Assembly (NCBI RefSeq): GCF_900103415.1 | Contig: NZ_FMXB01000004.1 | Coordinates: 1-64,000, forward strand | Origin: Methanobrevibacter millerae | GTDB taxonomy: Archaea > Methanobacteriota > Methanobacteria > Methanobacteriales > Methanobacteriaceae | Length of the DNA stretch: 64,000 nt | Reading direction: 5' to 3' | Shown here: piece by piece, positions 38,774 through 49,400 of the stretch | Numbering within the stretch: position 1 is the first letter of the stretch | How the letters are laid out: every line of letters starts with the position of its first letter | Notes under the pieces: generated by a model | What the model was told of the DNA's origin: nothing | The model's input: only the letters and a program-made list of their open reading frames with translations | Databases searched by the model: none | Program-made: the position numbers and the translations under genes

Positions 38774-39427
38774 ATGATTGATGAAAACTACACTGAAATA
38801 ACGCCGGATAAAATAAATGAAGTCGAAAAGACATTAAATTCCGGTTTTTGCGATTACAAACTTAAAGATTCAGAATTCAATATTGAAACGTTCGAAAATT
38901 CCAAAGACATTACGCTAATCCAGACTGTCGGAGAAGAGGAAATCGAGCTTTTATTCAAAACGAAAGAAGATGACGGAAAGTACTTTATCAATTCAAGCTT
39001 TGAGATTATCTCAGATGACCTGCTTGAAGGCCACCAGACAAGAGACGTTTTCCAGTCCGTAAACATGTATTTTAGAAACGTCATCGCCAATCCCGACGAA
39101 GACTTTACAGAAGAAAAGGAATCATTAATCAATTTCCTGACATTAACCGATGAGAAATACAACAAGGACAATTTAGAAATACTATTAGACCCTGATAAAA
39201 TCAGATCCGACTACAATAATGACCATGACAGGATATATTCAGAAGAGGATTTAACCGATATCCAGAAGTCATTGGCATTAAAAGAACTTCTCCACATGTC
39301 AATCTGTGAAGTGATAGACGATTTGGAGCTTTACTTTACAAGACCGTTAGACCTTTCACCTGCAGAGGAGCATGAGAAGAACCGCCAGGAAGCAAAAGCT
39401 TTGGAAAATGAGATGAAATTATACTGA
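38774..39427 (+). CDS. Hypothetical acidic protein (217 aa)
   Basis: No family is recognised. The protein is acidic, without signal or membrane segments. It has alternating strands in the first half (SKDITLIQTVGEEEIELLFK) and helices in the second (LTDIQKSLALKELLHMSICE). GGGAGAG precedes ATG 38774, and it follows the zinc-ribbon membrane gene by 15 nt, so the two are probably one operon. A short terminator-like stretch is not evident after it. Confidence 0.65.
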   Translation: MIDENYTEITPDKINEVEKTLNSGFCDYKLKDSEFNIETFENSKDITLIQTVGEEEIELLFKTKEDDGKYFINSSFEIISDDLLEGHQTRDVFQSVNMYFRNVIANPDEDFTEEKESLINFLTLTDEKYNKDNLEILLDPDKIRSDYNNDHDRIYSEEDLTDIQKSLALKELLHMSICEVIDDLELYFTRPLDLSPAEEHEKNRQEAKALENEMKLY

Positions 39428-39533
39428 TTGTATACATTTTTAAAAAATGAATACAAAACTTTATATAGTAGAACCTCCAACATAATAGTGTGTACACAAA
39501 ATTAAAAAATGTAAACATTAAGGAGGTTTACTT

Positions 39534-40304
39534 ATGAGTGATGAAAACCCAAGAGAATACAGATTCGGTAACGAAAAGTTCGGCGGATTCTACAGGCCGG
39601 GCGAATTCGAATTAAATCTGCCTGATGACTTGACCCTTGACGAACTTGAGGAAATGTTCGCCGAAAGGATAGGTGCCCTTCACAAGTTCGGCCGTGAAAT
39701 CTATCCCTTTGACGATGACGAGCCTGAAAAGACCAGAAAAGAAAAGCTCAAACCATTAAGCATTCGCGTAAAGGAACATACCAAGGAATTCTTTAAAAAC
39801 AAATCAATCCTAAGCGCAAGAGAAGTCCTTGAAATCTATGAAAACTACAACAACGCAAGCGAGGCATTCATCGACTCACTTCTAAAAGAGGAGCATGATC
39901 TTGAAAAGCAGCTGGCAGAAATCCAGGAAAAGCTTCACAACGCAAAACTGTTCAAAGACAAATTAAATGATTTGGATTTGGAAAAGGCTCCGCTGGACGA
40001 TGATGAGAGAATCAAAATCCTGAATGAAAGCTTCAAGGACTCAGAAATCAAGACCGAAGCTTCAAAAGATAAGATAATTGCCGATATCGAGCTTTACAAT
40101 ACCAAAAAAGTGGCAATGCATGTGGATGACTATCTTGAAATCACGGCATTAAACGATTTGACTCCTGTCATTTATTACTTTGAAAACGATTTCGACCCTG
40201 ACGAACTCACCGATCTGGCCAAAAGCGTCAAGGACTACTGCGATGAAAAGGAAATCGAATGCTGCCTTGTTGAAGATTCCATTTTTTCAAAAGATGAGGA
40301 ATAA
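39534..40304 (+). CDS. Hypothetical coiled-coil protein (256 aa)
   Basis: I recognise no family. Its central region (about residues 100-145, with FIDSLLKEEHDLEKQLAEIQ) is a probable coiled coil. The C-terminal part alternates strands and helices (VIYYFENDFDPDELTDLAKS). It is highly charged and cytoplasmic by appearance. It has its own promoter (ACTTTATATAGT near 39451-39462) and a strong AAGGAGGT. A leader of ~55 nt contains a repeated TGTATAC/TGTACAC-type motif. The T-rich tract after 40304 may end transcription. Confidence 0.6.
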   Translation: MSDENPREYRFGNEKFGGFYRPGEFELNLPDDLTLDELEEMFAERIGALHKFGREIYPFDDDEPEKTRKEKLKPLSIRVKEHTKEFFKNKSILSAREVLEIYENYNNASEAFIDSLLKEEHDLEKQLAEIQEKLHNAKLFKDKLNDLDLEKAPLDDDERIKILNESFKDSEIKTEASKDKIIADIELYNTKKVAMHVDDYLEITALNDLTPVIYYFENDFDPDELTDLAKSVKDYCDEKEIECCLVEDSIFSKDEE

Positions 40305-40370
40305 TTCCTCTTTTTTTAATCTTTTTTCAAATCAATAGATTTATTAACACCGTAAATACAATTTAACCAT

Positions 40371-40928
40371 ATGAAGAAAATATTTCTCATTTTAATCGTT
40401 TTATTAATTTTTCTCCCGTCAGCTTATGCTCAAAGCGTGACCATACACGGTGCGGATTTTGAAATTCCGACAATCTATGAGCACGGAACGGCAAAGGAGT
40501 CATCATACGTATATGAAAGCGGACACACCTTCAGGATTTTAGGCCTTGAAAACAAGGACAACTTAAGAATCAACTACGGCGACGATATAGTTAACGCCAA
40601 GTCAAGCGAGCAGACCTCAATTGCCGGTCATGACGCAATCGTAATCCATGACGACTACAAGGGCAAGGAATACACCACCATTTACCTGCCAATCGGAAAC
40701 GAGATATTTCTGATTTGCTACAACGACACCTATGTGAGAGACGATATCAAAGAGATGATTTCAAAGGCACCGGCACAGACCATGAGCACTGAGGACTTTT
40801 TGACATCTCTAAACGATGCGGTTGATGCATATCAGGAGCAGGTTTCAAATGAACAGGCAGAACTTGACGCCGAGGCATATCAAAGGGCAAACAAGCCAAC
40901 TAACAGATATTACTTCTTCTGGTTTTAG
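40371..40928 (+). CDS. Small secreted protein (185 aa)
   Basis: It has an N-terminal signal peptide MKKIFLILIVLLIFLPSAYAQ with a likely cleavage after AYA. The mature part is beta-rich with an (F)EIP motif and an end segment (DIKEMISKAP) like that of the secreted proteins at 41633 and 42507. It is therefore probably a diverged member of the same small-domain family. The function is unknown. There is no ribosome binding site before ATG 40371, so a leaderless transcript is likely. Confidence 0.65.
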   Translation: MKKIFLILIVLLIFLPSAYAQSVTIHGADFEIPTIYEHGTAKESSYVYESGHTFRILGLENKDNLRINYGDDIVNAKSSEQTSIAGHDAIVIHDDYKGKEYTTIYLPIGNEIFLICYNDTYVRDDIKEMISKAPAQTMSTEDFLTSLNDAVDAYQEQVSNEQAELDAEAYQRANKPTNRYYFFWF

Positions 40929-41002
40929 CGAATACTTATCACGCGCTCTTGGACTTTCTTTATAAACTGTTAAATTCAGACTCTTAAGTAGAGGTTTTTA
41001 AA

Positions 41003-41119
41003 ATGAGCGAAGAGAAAAAAGAGTCCAAAAAGTGTGAAGCGAGATTAATCATTCCATTGATTAATCCGGATTGTATCGTAACCGCCTTGCTGTATGAGGG
41101 ATGTGCTGGAAATTATTGA
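41003..41119 (+). CDS. Short open frame (38 aa), uncertain
   Basis: ATG 41003 follows AGAGG at a normal distance and opens MSEEKKESKKCEARLIIPLI, ending at a TGA at 41119 inside the next gene. It may be a real small protein, the stub of a truncated gene, or the true 5-prime part of the next gene with a frameshift. I cannot decide between these. Confidence 0.3.
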   Translation: MSEEKKESKKCEARLIIPLINPDCIVTALLYEGCAGNY

Positions 41120-41489
41120 TTCCCATTTAAACAAACTGATAAATTCCACTCCGTCAAGGGATTTAAAAATCACCTTAAATGATTTAATTGAATCATTAAA
41201 GGACTATGATTACCCGATGGAGGAGCTTGTCGACATCATCTCAGTCGGCATTATGCTTGATTACCTCTTATCCGCAGACGAGAGAATTGCTTCACATGAA
41301 AAATTCATAAAAAAGGGATTTGAAATTATTTCAGACATCTTAGGCGACAGGCTCTACGTAAAAATAGAGCCTGAACTCATTTCCTTAGAAGACGAATTTT
41401 ACAGAAACATTGCACCGAGCCCAAAACAGTTTGACAATATGCTCACCGAAGAGATAAAAAAGCTCGTAATTAAACAGTTTTCAGATTAA
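41094..41489 (+). CDS. Hypothetical helical protein (131 aa)
   Basis: This all-helical, charged protein (VLEIIDSHLNKLINSTPSRD, MEELVDIISVGIMLDYLLSA) has no recognisable motif and no signal peptide. The chosen ATG 41094 has no clear ribosome binding site and overlaps the preceding short frame, so translation may be coupled. It lies between secreted-protein genes but is itself probably cytoplasmic. Confidence 0.5.
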   Translation: MRDVLEIIDSHLNKLINSTPSRDLKITLNDLIESLKDYDYPMEELVDIISVGIMLDYLLSADERIASHEKFIKKGFEIISDILGDRLYVKIEPELISLEDEFYRNIAPSPKQFDNMLTEEIKKLVIKQFSD

Positions 41490-41510
41490 TTTTTTAAACG
41501 CACTTATTGG

Positions 41511-41570
41511 TTAACCCAATCCGAAAATAGCTAAATCAATCAAATTGAATCAGTAAAATATATATGTAAA
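41511..41570 (+). promoter_or_regulatory. Shared surface-gene promoter, copy 1
   Basis: TTAACCCAATCCGAAAATAG, then CTAAATCAA, ending in the TATA box AAATATATATGTAAA (about 41556-41570), is closely matched at 46270-46330 and partly at 42270-42300. The shared block reaches some 45 nt upstream of TATA, as expected for a common regulator site. Confidence 0.5.
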
Positions 41571-41632
41571 CGTTCATATAGATTTAATCATATCTTTTAA
41601 TTGAAAGATAGAAAAAAAGGAGATTTAAAAAA

Positions 41633-42169
41633 ATGGATATCAAAAAAATATTAGCTTTAACGGTAATCGTTCTGGCACTTTTCAGCTGCATGAGCGTGGC
41701 CAGTGCAGGATTATTTGACTTCCTGATGGGCCCAAGCCAACCTGCAAACCAGACTTACCAATTTGACGGATTTACACTGCAAATTCCGGAAAACGCAAAC
41801 GTAACGGTAAACAAAACAGTAGAAGCAGGCTACAACCAGACCAACTATGACATGAACTGGACTACCGGAGATAACAAAAACGTAACGACAGTCAGCGTTT
41901 CAGTGGCAAGGGGAAGCCTTATCGTAACCACGGCTGAAGAGTTCGTATACAACTGGGTTTCATCAGGCGCCAAATCCCTTGGAAACTACAGTGACTGGGC
42001 AGTTATTGACATTAACGGCGTTCCGGTCAAAATCTTCCAGGACCTTGGACTGAACTTCACGTACTCAGGCTACATGCTCGCCAAACACACCGGATCTGAT
42101 TTAATCGTCATTTCAGGCGACGATCTGGCACTGCTTAAAAACATTGCCGATACCTACAAGAAAACTTAA
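41633..42169 (+). CDS. Small secreted protein, paralogue 1
   Basis: A 178-residue protein opens with signal peptide MDIKKILALTVIVLALFSCM...VASA. The mature domain has the pattern F.G(F/Y)TL(Q/D)(I/L)PENA, an (F/Y)(V/A)(Y/R)NWV helix, W(A/T).ID and a final DDLALLKNIADTYKKT. The same pattern appears in 42507-43022, and in shortened form at the C-termini of the two adhesins at 43106 and 46494. It is therefore a reusable surface module of unknown role. AAGGAGA precedes the ATG. Confidence 0.75.
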   Translation: MDIKKILALTVIVLALFSCMSVASAGLFDFLMGPSQPANQTYQFDGFTLQIPENANVTVNKTVEAGYNQTNYDMNWTTGDNKNVTTVSVSVARGSLIVTTAEEFVYNWVSSGAKSLGNYSDWAVIDINGVPVKIFQDLGLNFTYSGYMLAKHTGSDLIVISGDDLALLKNIADTYKKT

Positions 42170-42170
42170 A

Positions 42171-42204
42171 TGCTGTTAACTTAACAGCAATCTTATTTTT
42201 TTTT
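42171..42204 (+). terminator. Terminator hairpin after secreted paralogue 1
   Basis: TGCTGTTAA at 42171-42179 pairs perfectly with TTAACAGCA at 42181-42189, then ATCTTATTTTTTTTT follows. It starts directly after the stop codon. Confidence 0.65.
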
Positions 42205-42270
42205 CGTTTTAAACAAAGCGAACAATATTTTTCAAAACCCTAAATGCAGTTTAGCAAAAGACAAAAAAAG

Positions 42271-42300
42271 CTAAAGCGATTTAGTAAATTATATATGCAG
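42271..42300 (+). promoter_or_regulatory. Shared surface-gene promoter, copy 2
   Basis: CTAAAGCGATTTAGTAAATT followed by ATATATG matches the promoter-proximal part of the copies at 41511 and 46264. The gene start lies ~207 nt downstream, so the transcript should carry a leader of about 180 nt (42323-42506) in which I see no credible gene. Confidence 0.45.
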
Positions 42301-42506
42301 ACACCCACAAATATTCAATTATGTGTTTGTGAGGTTTATTTTTATGAATCTTAATCGGGGCGCAAATAGGGGAAATTACTGCACGCTTTCAATTTCCAGA
42401 TTGCCCGCCGTTTGTGAATCAAAACCCGCAGCATATGCACCAACTGTCACACCCTTTAAATCATATAAACGCTTTTTTTACATAAAAACAAGAGGAGATT
42501 TTAAAA

Positions 42507-43022
42507 ATGGACATGAAAAAACTATTTGCTTTAATGATGGTCATTCTGGCAGTGTTCTGCTGTCTTAACGTGGCCAGCGCAGGACTTTTCGACTTTTTAG
42601 GAGGCAGCGATGCACAAAAAGAAGTCGCCAACCAGACATACAAATTCGACGGATACACACTTGACTTGCCTGAAAACGCTACCATTTCCAACTTCACATG
42701 GGACGGAAGCGGATACACCGTAAACTCATACATCGTAAGCTACCAGAACAAAAGCCTTCTCGTTGACATCACGACGGGTTCAGGAGCGGTTTCATCATCT
42801 GCTGAATACGCCCGCAACTGGGTCAACAACAACGGAGCTTCCCTTGGAGGAGATTACGGAAACTGGACAATAATTGACTTGACAAACGCTACTTCTCAAG
42901 ACAAAAACACAACAATGGGAGGATATATCCTGGCTACCTATACCGGAACGAATCTCTTTGAAATCCAGGGAAACAATTTGGATGAGTTAAAACACATTGC
43001 AGATACGTTCAAGAAAGCTTAA
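42507..43022 (+). CDS. Small secreted protein, paralogue 2
   Basis: This 171-residue paralogue of 41633-42169 has signal peptide MDMKKLFALMMVILAVFCCL...VASA, then AGLFDFLGG, FDGYTLDLPENATI, YARNWVNN, WTIIDLTN and the end NNLDELKHIADTFKKA. Its closeness to the neighbouring gene indicates tandem duplication. GAGGAGA precedes the ATG. It is presumably exported and kept at the cell surface, but no anchor is visible. Confidence 0.75.
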   Translation: MDMKKLFALMMVILAVFCCLNVASAGLFDFLGGSDAQKEVANQTYKFDGYTLDLPENATISNFTWDGSGYTVNSYIVSYQNKSLLVDITTGSGAVSSSAEYARNWVNNNGASLGGDYGNWTIIDLTNATSQDKNTTMGGYILATYTGTNLFEIQGNNLDELKHIADTFKKA

Positions 43023-43026
43023 AGGA

Positions 43027-43062
43027 GTGCTGTTTTTAAAACGGCACATCATTTATTTTTTT
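43027..43062 (+). terminator. Terminator-like hairpin after secreted paralogue 2
   Basis: GTGCTGTTTT at 43027-43036 pairs with AAAACGGCAC at 43038-43047 (one G-T pair), then ATTTATTTTTTTT. The adhesin gene starts only ~45 nt later, so partial read-through may express it. Confidence 0.5.
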
Positions 43063-43105
43063 AAAGGGAAAGCAGTTTTTCACTATTACAAGAGGAATGA
43101 TTTAA

Positions 43106-46100
43106 ATGAAGAAAAAAATATTGATTTTGGCACTGTTAATCTTCATCGCCTCAATCGGATGCGCATCAGCCGCAGAAGACGCTGACGCATTATCCTTAGA
43201 GGACACGGATGAAGTATTGACCGCAGATCCCGGCACTTTCAATGACCTTCAGGAGATTATTGATAATGCCGAGCTATACGAAACGATTGAACTGGATACC
43301 GATTATTACGGTAACGGCACTGAAATTGCGATTGTAAACAAGACCATTACTATTCAGGGTAACGGTCATATTCTTAATGCAAGTTGTGATGACGAATTGA
43401 AATACAGCAGAATATTTAATATAGACGAAAACAGTGAAGTGCACATATACAACCTCAACTTTACCGGAGGATTTGACAACATCCAGGGCGGCGCAATCTT
43501 AAACAAAGGCACACTCTTCCTGACCGGCTGTACATTCATGTACAATGCAGGCTATTACGGCGGCGCAATCTACAACACTGGTTCTCTCTATATGGATTAT
43601 ACCTCCTTTAACATAAACCATGCGGACAGCGGAGGAGCAATATATACAAGAGGCGAAACGTATATGGAAAACACCATATTTAACATGAACTCTGCGGAGT
43701 ACTCAGGCGGAGCGGTTCACTGTGTGAACGGGAAAACTGAAATGGCTTACTGTCAGTTTTTTAACAACACCGCTGACGTTTACGCAAGTGCCGTTCAGGG
43801 AGGAAATATCCTAAGCATTGTCTCTTCATCCTTTATAAGCTTTAACGATGACGTTGAGTTTGTTGACTATTACAACAAGGAAGAAATGGAAGGCGCATAC
43901 CTTAATCTGAATAACAACGGCATGTATTCCCTGGCCCCATATCCTATCGTATATGACAACTGGAACCCGATAAACTCCCAGGTTACCCTTGAATTCTTTG
44001 ATAGTGAATGTGAACAGGGAGATGCCGTAGAGATTGCAATCATGTACGATAACATGGATAATGCCATTCTCTTCAACAGGAACTTTACAGTGAAAATATA
44101 CAACGGAAGCGAACTTGTCGATGAAGTCAATCTGACTTACGATGAGGTTCTGGAAGGATATTACTATTACTGCAATTTGGAAAACGGCACATACACCATA
44201 AACGGAACAATCTCAAAACAGTATGCAAAGAAAGTAACGGTCATTGACGGCGAACTCGTTGTCGGCGGCTCAAGTCCGAAAATAACTCCGAACGTCACGA
44301 CGACCTGCAACACCTTCGGGGACTGCGTTACCTTAACCGCCACCCTCGAACCGAGTGACGCAACAGGAATCGTATCATTCTACATCGGAGAAGACCACTA
44401 CGATCCGGAAATTGACGACGGAAAGGCATCATACACTGTACCTGGCCTTGCAGACGGAACATACACGGTTAAAACCGTATATCGCGGTGATGAAAACTAC
44501 AATCACGCTAACGCTAAAGACGTGAACTTCACCATCAATTCAACCGCAAACAGAACCGCTTCAAGCGCTGTAACGACTTATGTTAAAGACAGCAGCACCG
44601 TCGTTACATTAACGACCACTATAACTCCTTCTGATGCAACCGGAACTGTAACGTATCTCTTAAACGGCGAGGAATACAATCCTGTAACTGTAACTGACGG
44701 AAAGGCAACCAAAAAGTTAAGCGGTCTTCCTGACGGAACATATACCGTTGAAGCCTTATACAGCGGTGACGGAAGCTATTATCCTTCAAACGCAACCCCG
44801 GTCAATTTCACTATCTCTACAACGGGCCTTGTCATTGACGCTCCTCCGTTAGTCAAATACTACGGAGGCTCCGAAAGGTTTACGGTTACATTAACCGAGG
44901 ACGGATTGCCTTTAGCCAACAAGACCGTTACAATCAACCTCAACGGAAAGGATTATGAAAGAACTACTGACAGTTCAGGAATAGCCCGCATGAACGTCAA
45001 CTTAAACAGCGGAGTATATCCTGTAACTGTTACTGCCGAAGGCCAGAGCGTAAATACGACAGTTACAGTTAAGGCTACCGTTTCAGGTGAAAACGTAACA
45101 AAGATATTCAGAAACGGCACACAGTACTACGCCACTTTCGTCGACTCAACCGGCAAAACTTTAGCCAACAACACTGGAGTCGAGTTCAACATCAACGGTG
45201 TTTTCTATACCAGATACACCAATGAAAATGGCGTTGCAAGGATGAACATTAATTTAAATCCTGGCGAATATATTATAACAGCTAAAAACCCTAAAACCGG
45301 CGAGATGTACACTAATCTCATTACAGTTTTAACAAATATCGTCGAGAACAATGACCTGGTAAAGTACTACAAGAACGATTCACAGTACAGAATCAGGATT
45401 CTTGCAGATGACGGAAGCATTGCAGGCGAAGGCGTTAAAGTCACATTCAACATCAACGGAGTCTTCTACGACAGATACTCAGATAATGAAGGATATGTCC
45501 AGCTTAAAATCAACCTGAACCCTGGCGAATACATCATTACGGCCGACTACAACGGACTGATGGCGTCAAACAACATTACGGTTTTAAACGTCCTGTTTGG
45601 CCATAACCTTGATATGGAATACAGGGACGGCTCAAAATACACCGTACTGCTTCTTGACGGACAGGGCAATCCTTACTCCAACCAGACAATTGAGATCAAC
45701 ATCAACGGAGTATTCTATTATAAGGTAACCAACGAAAGCGGAATTGCAGCACTTAACATCAACCTTGATCCCGCTTCATACATCGCCACGGCAACTTACA
45801 ACGGATTGAGCTGTTCAAATATAGTCAACGTTGCAAAGGAAGGTATGGTTGAATATGATTTAAAAATTATAAAAATATCACTTCCTAAATCCGCCACCAT
45901 CGAAATTACCGAGAACAAAACGGATTACCTGGTATATAGCGTAAACTATCGCGGAGACATATATAAGCTGACCATTGACGGCGAACACACCTCTGCAGAG
46001 TATAAGAATCTCATCTTATCCGAGGGCGGAACCGATTGTGGAACATATCACGGATGGAAAGCCGTAGAAAAAATCTATGACTATTTCCTGTTTACTGATT

Positions 46101-46177
46101 TTATGAAAACATGCATCGGTTTCGACGGTGCAGACCCAAGCTTCGTCAGAAGCACTGTGGATGCAATCAAGTTTTAA
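43106..46177 (+). CDS. Adhesin-like surface protein 1 (1023 aa)
   Basis: It opens with signal peptide KKKILILALLIFIASIGCAS. Residues ~40-290 form a right-handed beta-helix with polymorphic-protein-type GGAIY...N repeats. Residues ~391-571 hold two Big_3-like Ig domains (PSDATGTV...DGTYTV). Residues ~575-911 hold four ~85-residue fibre repeats marked by FNINGVFY and INLNPGEYIITA. Residues ~913-1023 match the small secreted proteins upstream. No membrane anchor or transglutaminase-like domain is visible, so how it is held on the pseudomurein wall is unknown. Proposed role by family: attachment to other microbes or surfaces. Confidence 0.85.
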   Translation: MKKKILILALLIFIASIGCASAAEDADALSLEDTDEVLTADPGTFNDLQEIIDNAELYETIELDTDYYGNGTEIAIVNKTITIQGNGHILNASCDDELKYSRIFNIDENSEVHIYNLNFTGGFDNIQGGAILNKGTLFLTGCTFMYNAGYYGGAIYNTGSLYMDYTSFNINHADSGGAIYTRGETYMENTIFNMNSAEYSGGAVHCVNGKTEMAYCQFFNNTADVYASAVQGGNILSIVSSSFISFNDDVEFVDYYNKEEMEGAYLNLNNNGMYSLAPYPIVYDNWNPINSQVTLEFFDSECEQGDAVEIAIMYDNMDNAILFNRNFTVKIYNGSELVDEVNLTYDEVLEGYYYYCNLENGTYTINGTISKQYAKKVTVIDGELVVGGSSPKITPNVTTTCNTFGDCVTLTATLEPSDATGIVSFYIGEDHYDPEIDDGKASYTVPGLADGTYTVKTVYRGDENYNHANAKDVNFTINSTANRTASSAVTTYVKDSSTVVTLTTTITPSDATGTVTYLLNGEEYNPVTVTDGKATKKLSGLPDGTYTVEALYSGDGSYYPSNATPVNFTISTTGLVIDAPPLVKYYGGSERFTVTLTEDGLPLANKTVTINLNGKDYERTTDSSGIARMNVNLNSGVYPVTVTAEGQSVNTTVTVKATVSGENVTKIFRNGTQYYATFVDSTGKTLANNTGVEFNINGVFYTRYTNENGVARMNINLNPGEYIITAKNPKTGEMYTNLITVLTNIVENNDLVKYYKNDSQYRIRILADDGSIAGEGVKVTFNINGVFYDRYSDNEGYVQLKINLNPGEYIITADYNGLMASNNITVLNVLFGHNLDMEYRDGSKYTVLLLDGQGNPYSNQTIEININGVFYYKVTNESGIAALNINLDPASYIATATYNGLSCSNIVNVAKEGMVEYDLKIIKISLPKSATIEITENKTDYLVYSVNYRGDIYKLTIDGEHTSAEYKNLILSEGGTDCGTYHGWKAVEKIYDYFLFTDFMKTCIGFDGADPSFVRSTVDAIKF

Positions 46178-46183
46178 ACGCTA

Positions 46184-46210
46184 AAATCCCCTTTCAATTC
46201 AAGGGGATTT
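46184..46210 (+). terminator. Terminator after adhesin 1
   Basis: AAATCCCCTT at 46184-46193 pairs perfectly with AAGGGGATTT at 46201-46210 over a 7-nt loop; T-rich sequence follows (46217-46225). Nearly the same hairpin follows adhesin 2. Confidence 0.75.
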
Positions 46211-46263
46211 CATTTACTTTTTTTAGAATTGAACATAATTTAAATAAATTTTTTAAACGCCAA

Positions 46264-46330
46264 ATGAAATTAACCCAATCCGGAAAATATCTAAATCAAC
46301 TGAAACGATTCAGCAAATTATATATGTAAA
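46264..46330 (+). promoter_or_regulatory. Shared surface-gene promoter, copy 3
   Basis: TTAACCCAATCCGGAAAATA leads to GATTCAGCAAATTATATATG, which parallels 41511-41570. TATA lies about 46315-46326. ATG 46494 is ~168 nt downstream, implying a ~145-nt leader. The leader begins like that of copy 2 (GAGGTTTTATT after a GTATTGAT/GTGTTTGT element). Confidence 0.5.
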
Positions 46331-46493
46331 TTTTCATAAATATTAAATCATGTATTGATGAGGTTTTATTCATTAATCTTTAAATTCGAAAGAATTTGAA
46401 AAAATAGGTTTTTGAAACAGGCTCTCAATATCAGCTATAGCTCCATTTAAGGGAGATGTGGCTTTTCAATATTATAAAAGGATTTGATTTAAA

Positions 46494-49400
46494 ATGAAAA
46501 AGAAAATATTGATTTTAGCCTTGTTAATATTCATTGTTTCAATGGGATGCGCATCAGCGGCTGAGGATAACTCAACCGACGCATTAACCCTGGATGATTC
46601 AAGTGAAGTATTGACAAGTGAATATGGAGGAAATTTCGGCGAATTAGCAGATTTGATTGAAAACGCCGATGAAGGAGACACGATTACCTTAAAGAAAGAT
46701 TATAACGGCAGCGGTTCAATTACAATAGGTAAGGGATTGGTCATTGACGGTGCCGGACATTCCATCAATGCAAATTTTGAAAGCAGAATATTCCTTGTAG
46801 ATTCTGAAAGCGAAGTATTAATAACGAACACGATATTCTCGAATGGATTTGATGAGTATGAAGGCGGTGCAATCTATGCTTATAGCCCACTCTACATATA
46901 TAATTGTGAATTCTACTATAACGGAGCTTATGATATGGAGGAATACAGTTATGGTGGTGCAATCTATGCCTGTGATGAACTGGGAATATTAAACTCCTAT
47001 TTTGAAGGAAACTTTGCAACAATGGGTGGAGCAATATATTCAGAAAATTACCTGATTATAAACAATACGGGATTTTTGAATAATTATGCAAACTCAGGCG
47101 GTGGAGCAATATCAGGTCTTTATTCAAATATGATAATCAATGCTTCCGGATTTGAAAACAACACTGCAGAAGGTTATGGCGGAAGCATTTTTGCCGGGCA
47201 GATACTGCAATTGACCAATTCATTTTTCATAAGCGGAGAGGATGAAGTAGACATTATCGATTATTATAATTATGATGAAGCTGACGATAGCATTTACCTC
47301 TATCTGGAAAACAATACAATGTACACTCCATATGCATACAGCATATGGTATGAAAGCTTGAACAGAATACTTTCTCCGGTTAACCTGGCATTTACGAAAG
47401 ATGAAGCTGAAAATGGCGATGTTATAGAAATTGCAAGGGTAATGGACGATATGGGAAACATCATCCGTTATGATTATGACGTTACAATGGAAATATATGA
47501 TGGAAATACCCTTGTCGATACAGTCGAATTGGAATATGACATGGATAATAAGGGATATTACTATGAATGCGATTTGGATAACGGCACCTACACCCTGACC
47601 GGAAGTCTTTCAAGCGATTATGTAGCCAAAATAAACGTTTATGAAGGACAACTGGTTGTCGGCAGCACAAGCGAAAAAACGGCAACGACACTTAGTGCTG
47701 CATATACATTAAATGGAAATTCAGTCACCCTAACAGCCACGGTTGCTCCTTCAGATGCAACAGGAACCGTAACCTTCAGCATCGCAGGCAATGATTACAC
47801 CGCAAAAGTAAATAAAGGAAAGGCAACAAAAACCTTAAGCAACCTTGAAGACGGCTCATACACCGTCAAGACTTCATACGGTGGTGACGACAATTACAAA
47901 GCATCCGTCGCAAAGACTATCAGCTTTACGGTTTCCACATCCTCATCCTCAGAAATTACCATAGATGCCCCTGAACTGACCAAGTACTACAGGGATTCAG
48001 ATAAATTTGTCGTAACGCTGAAAGAGGATGGAGTTCCGTTAAGCGGAGAAACGGTTACAATCATCATCAACAACGTTTACTATGACAGAACCACCAACAC
48101 CCAAGGTCAGGCAAGCATGTCAGTTAACCTGGCTCCAGGCGTTTATCCGGTAACTGTCAAGGCCGAAGGAGAGCAGACGACTTCAAAAATCACTGTCCTT
48201 AAAGCAACGCCTAAAGTCACAGCAGCATATGACCTGAACGGAAATTCCGTTACCTTAACTGCCGAACTCAATGCAACATCCGCAACGGGAACTGTAAGCT
48301 TCAACGTAAACAACAAAAACTACGATGCGGATATTGAAAACGGAAAGGCAACAAAAACCTTAAGCAACCTTGCAGACGGCTCATACACAGTCAAGACAAC
48401 ATACAGCGGTGACGAAAACTACAACTCAGCAAACGCAAAGCAAATCAGCTTTACAGTCGGCGGCACTCCAGGAGAAAAAACAACACCGAGCGTTACAGCA
48501 AGCTATGAGCAAAATCAAAACAGCGTTACGCTGACCGCAGAGCTTGATCCGTCAGATGCATCAGGAACCGTAACCTTTAACGTAAACAACAGAAATTACA
48601 ATGCAGAGGTTACAAACGGAAAGGCAACAAGAACCTTAAACAAACTTGCAGACGGCTCATACACCGTCAAGACATCATACAGCGGTGACGAAAATTACAA
48701 CTCAGCAAACGCAAAAGAGATTTCATTTACAATAGGCACGCCGGCAGAAAAAACAACTCCAACTGTTACAACTTCATATACTAAAGACAGCAGCACTGTC
48801 GTTACATTGACAACTACCGTTTCCCCTTCAGACGCAACGGGAACAGTAACATATATCATCAACGGCGAGGAATACAATCCTGTAGCGGTAACCAACGGAA
48901 AGGCAACCAAAAGATTAAGCGGCCTTGAAGACGGCTCATACACCGTCAAGACATCATACAGCGGCGATAATAATTACAACTCAGCAAACGCAAAACAGGT
49001 CAGTTTTGTTATCGCTTCAACCGGAGTCAATATAGATGCGCCTGAACTGGTCAAATACTACGGCGGCTCCGAAAGGTTTACGGTAACATTAACCGAAAAC
49101 GGCGAGCCTTTATCCGGCAAAACCGTTAAAATTACAATCAACGGACAGACTTATGAAAGGACTACCGACAGTTCAGGAAAAGCCGGCATGAACGTCAACC
49201 TGAACAGTAAGGAATACCCTGTAACTGTTGAAGCCGAAGGCCAAAAGGTCTCATCAAAAGTTACGGTCAAGCCAACCGTTTCAGGAAATGACATTACAAA
49301 GATATTCAAAAATGGAACACAGTACTACGCAACATTCGTCGACACTCAGGGCAATCTATTGAGAAATACTGACGTTAATTTCAACATCAACGGAGTATTC

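Noticed and set aside
41003-41119. Short frame as a KEOPS Pcc1-like subunit
   Set aside because: A faint likeness in CEARLIIPLINPD is too short, and the frame ends after 38 codons. It is kept only as an uncertain small frame.
42323-42568. 81-codon plus-strand frame in the leader of the second small secreted gene
   Set aside because: It runs into the secreted gene in another frame, has no ribosome binding site and a composition unlike the local proteins. It is treated as untranslated leader.
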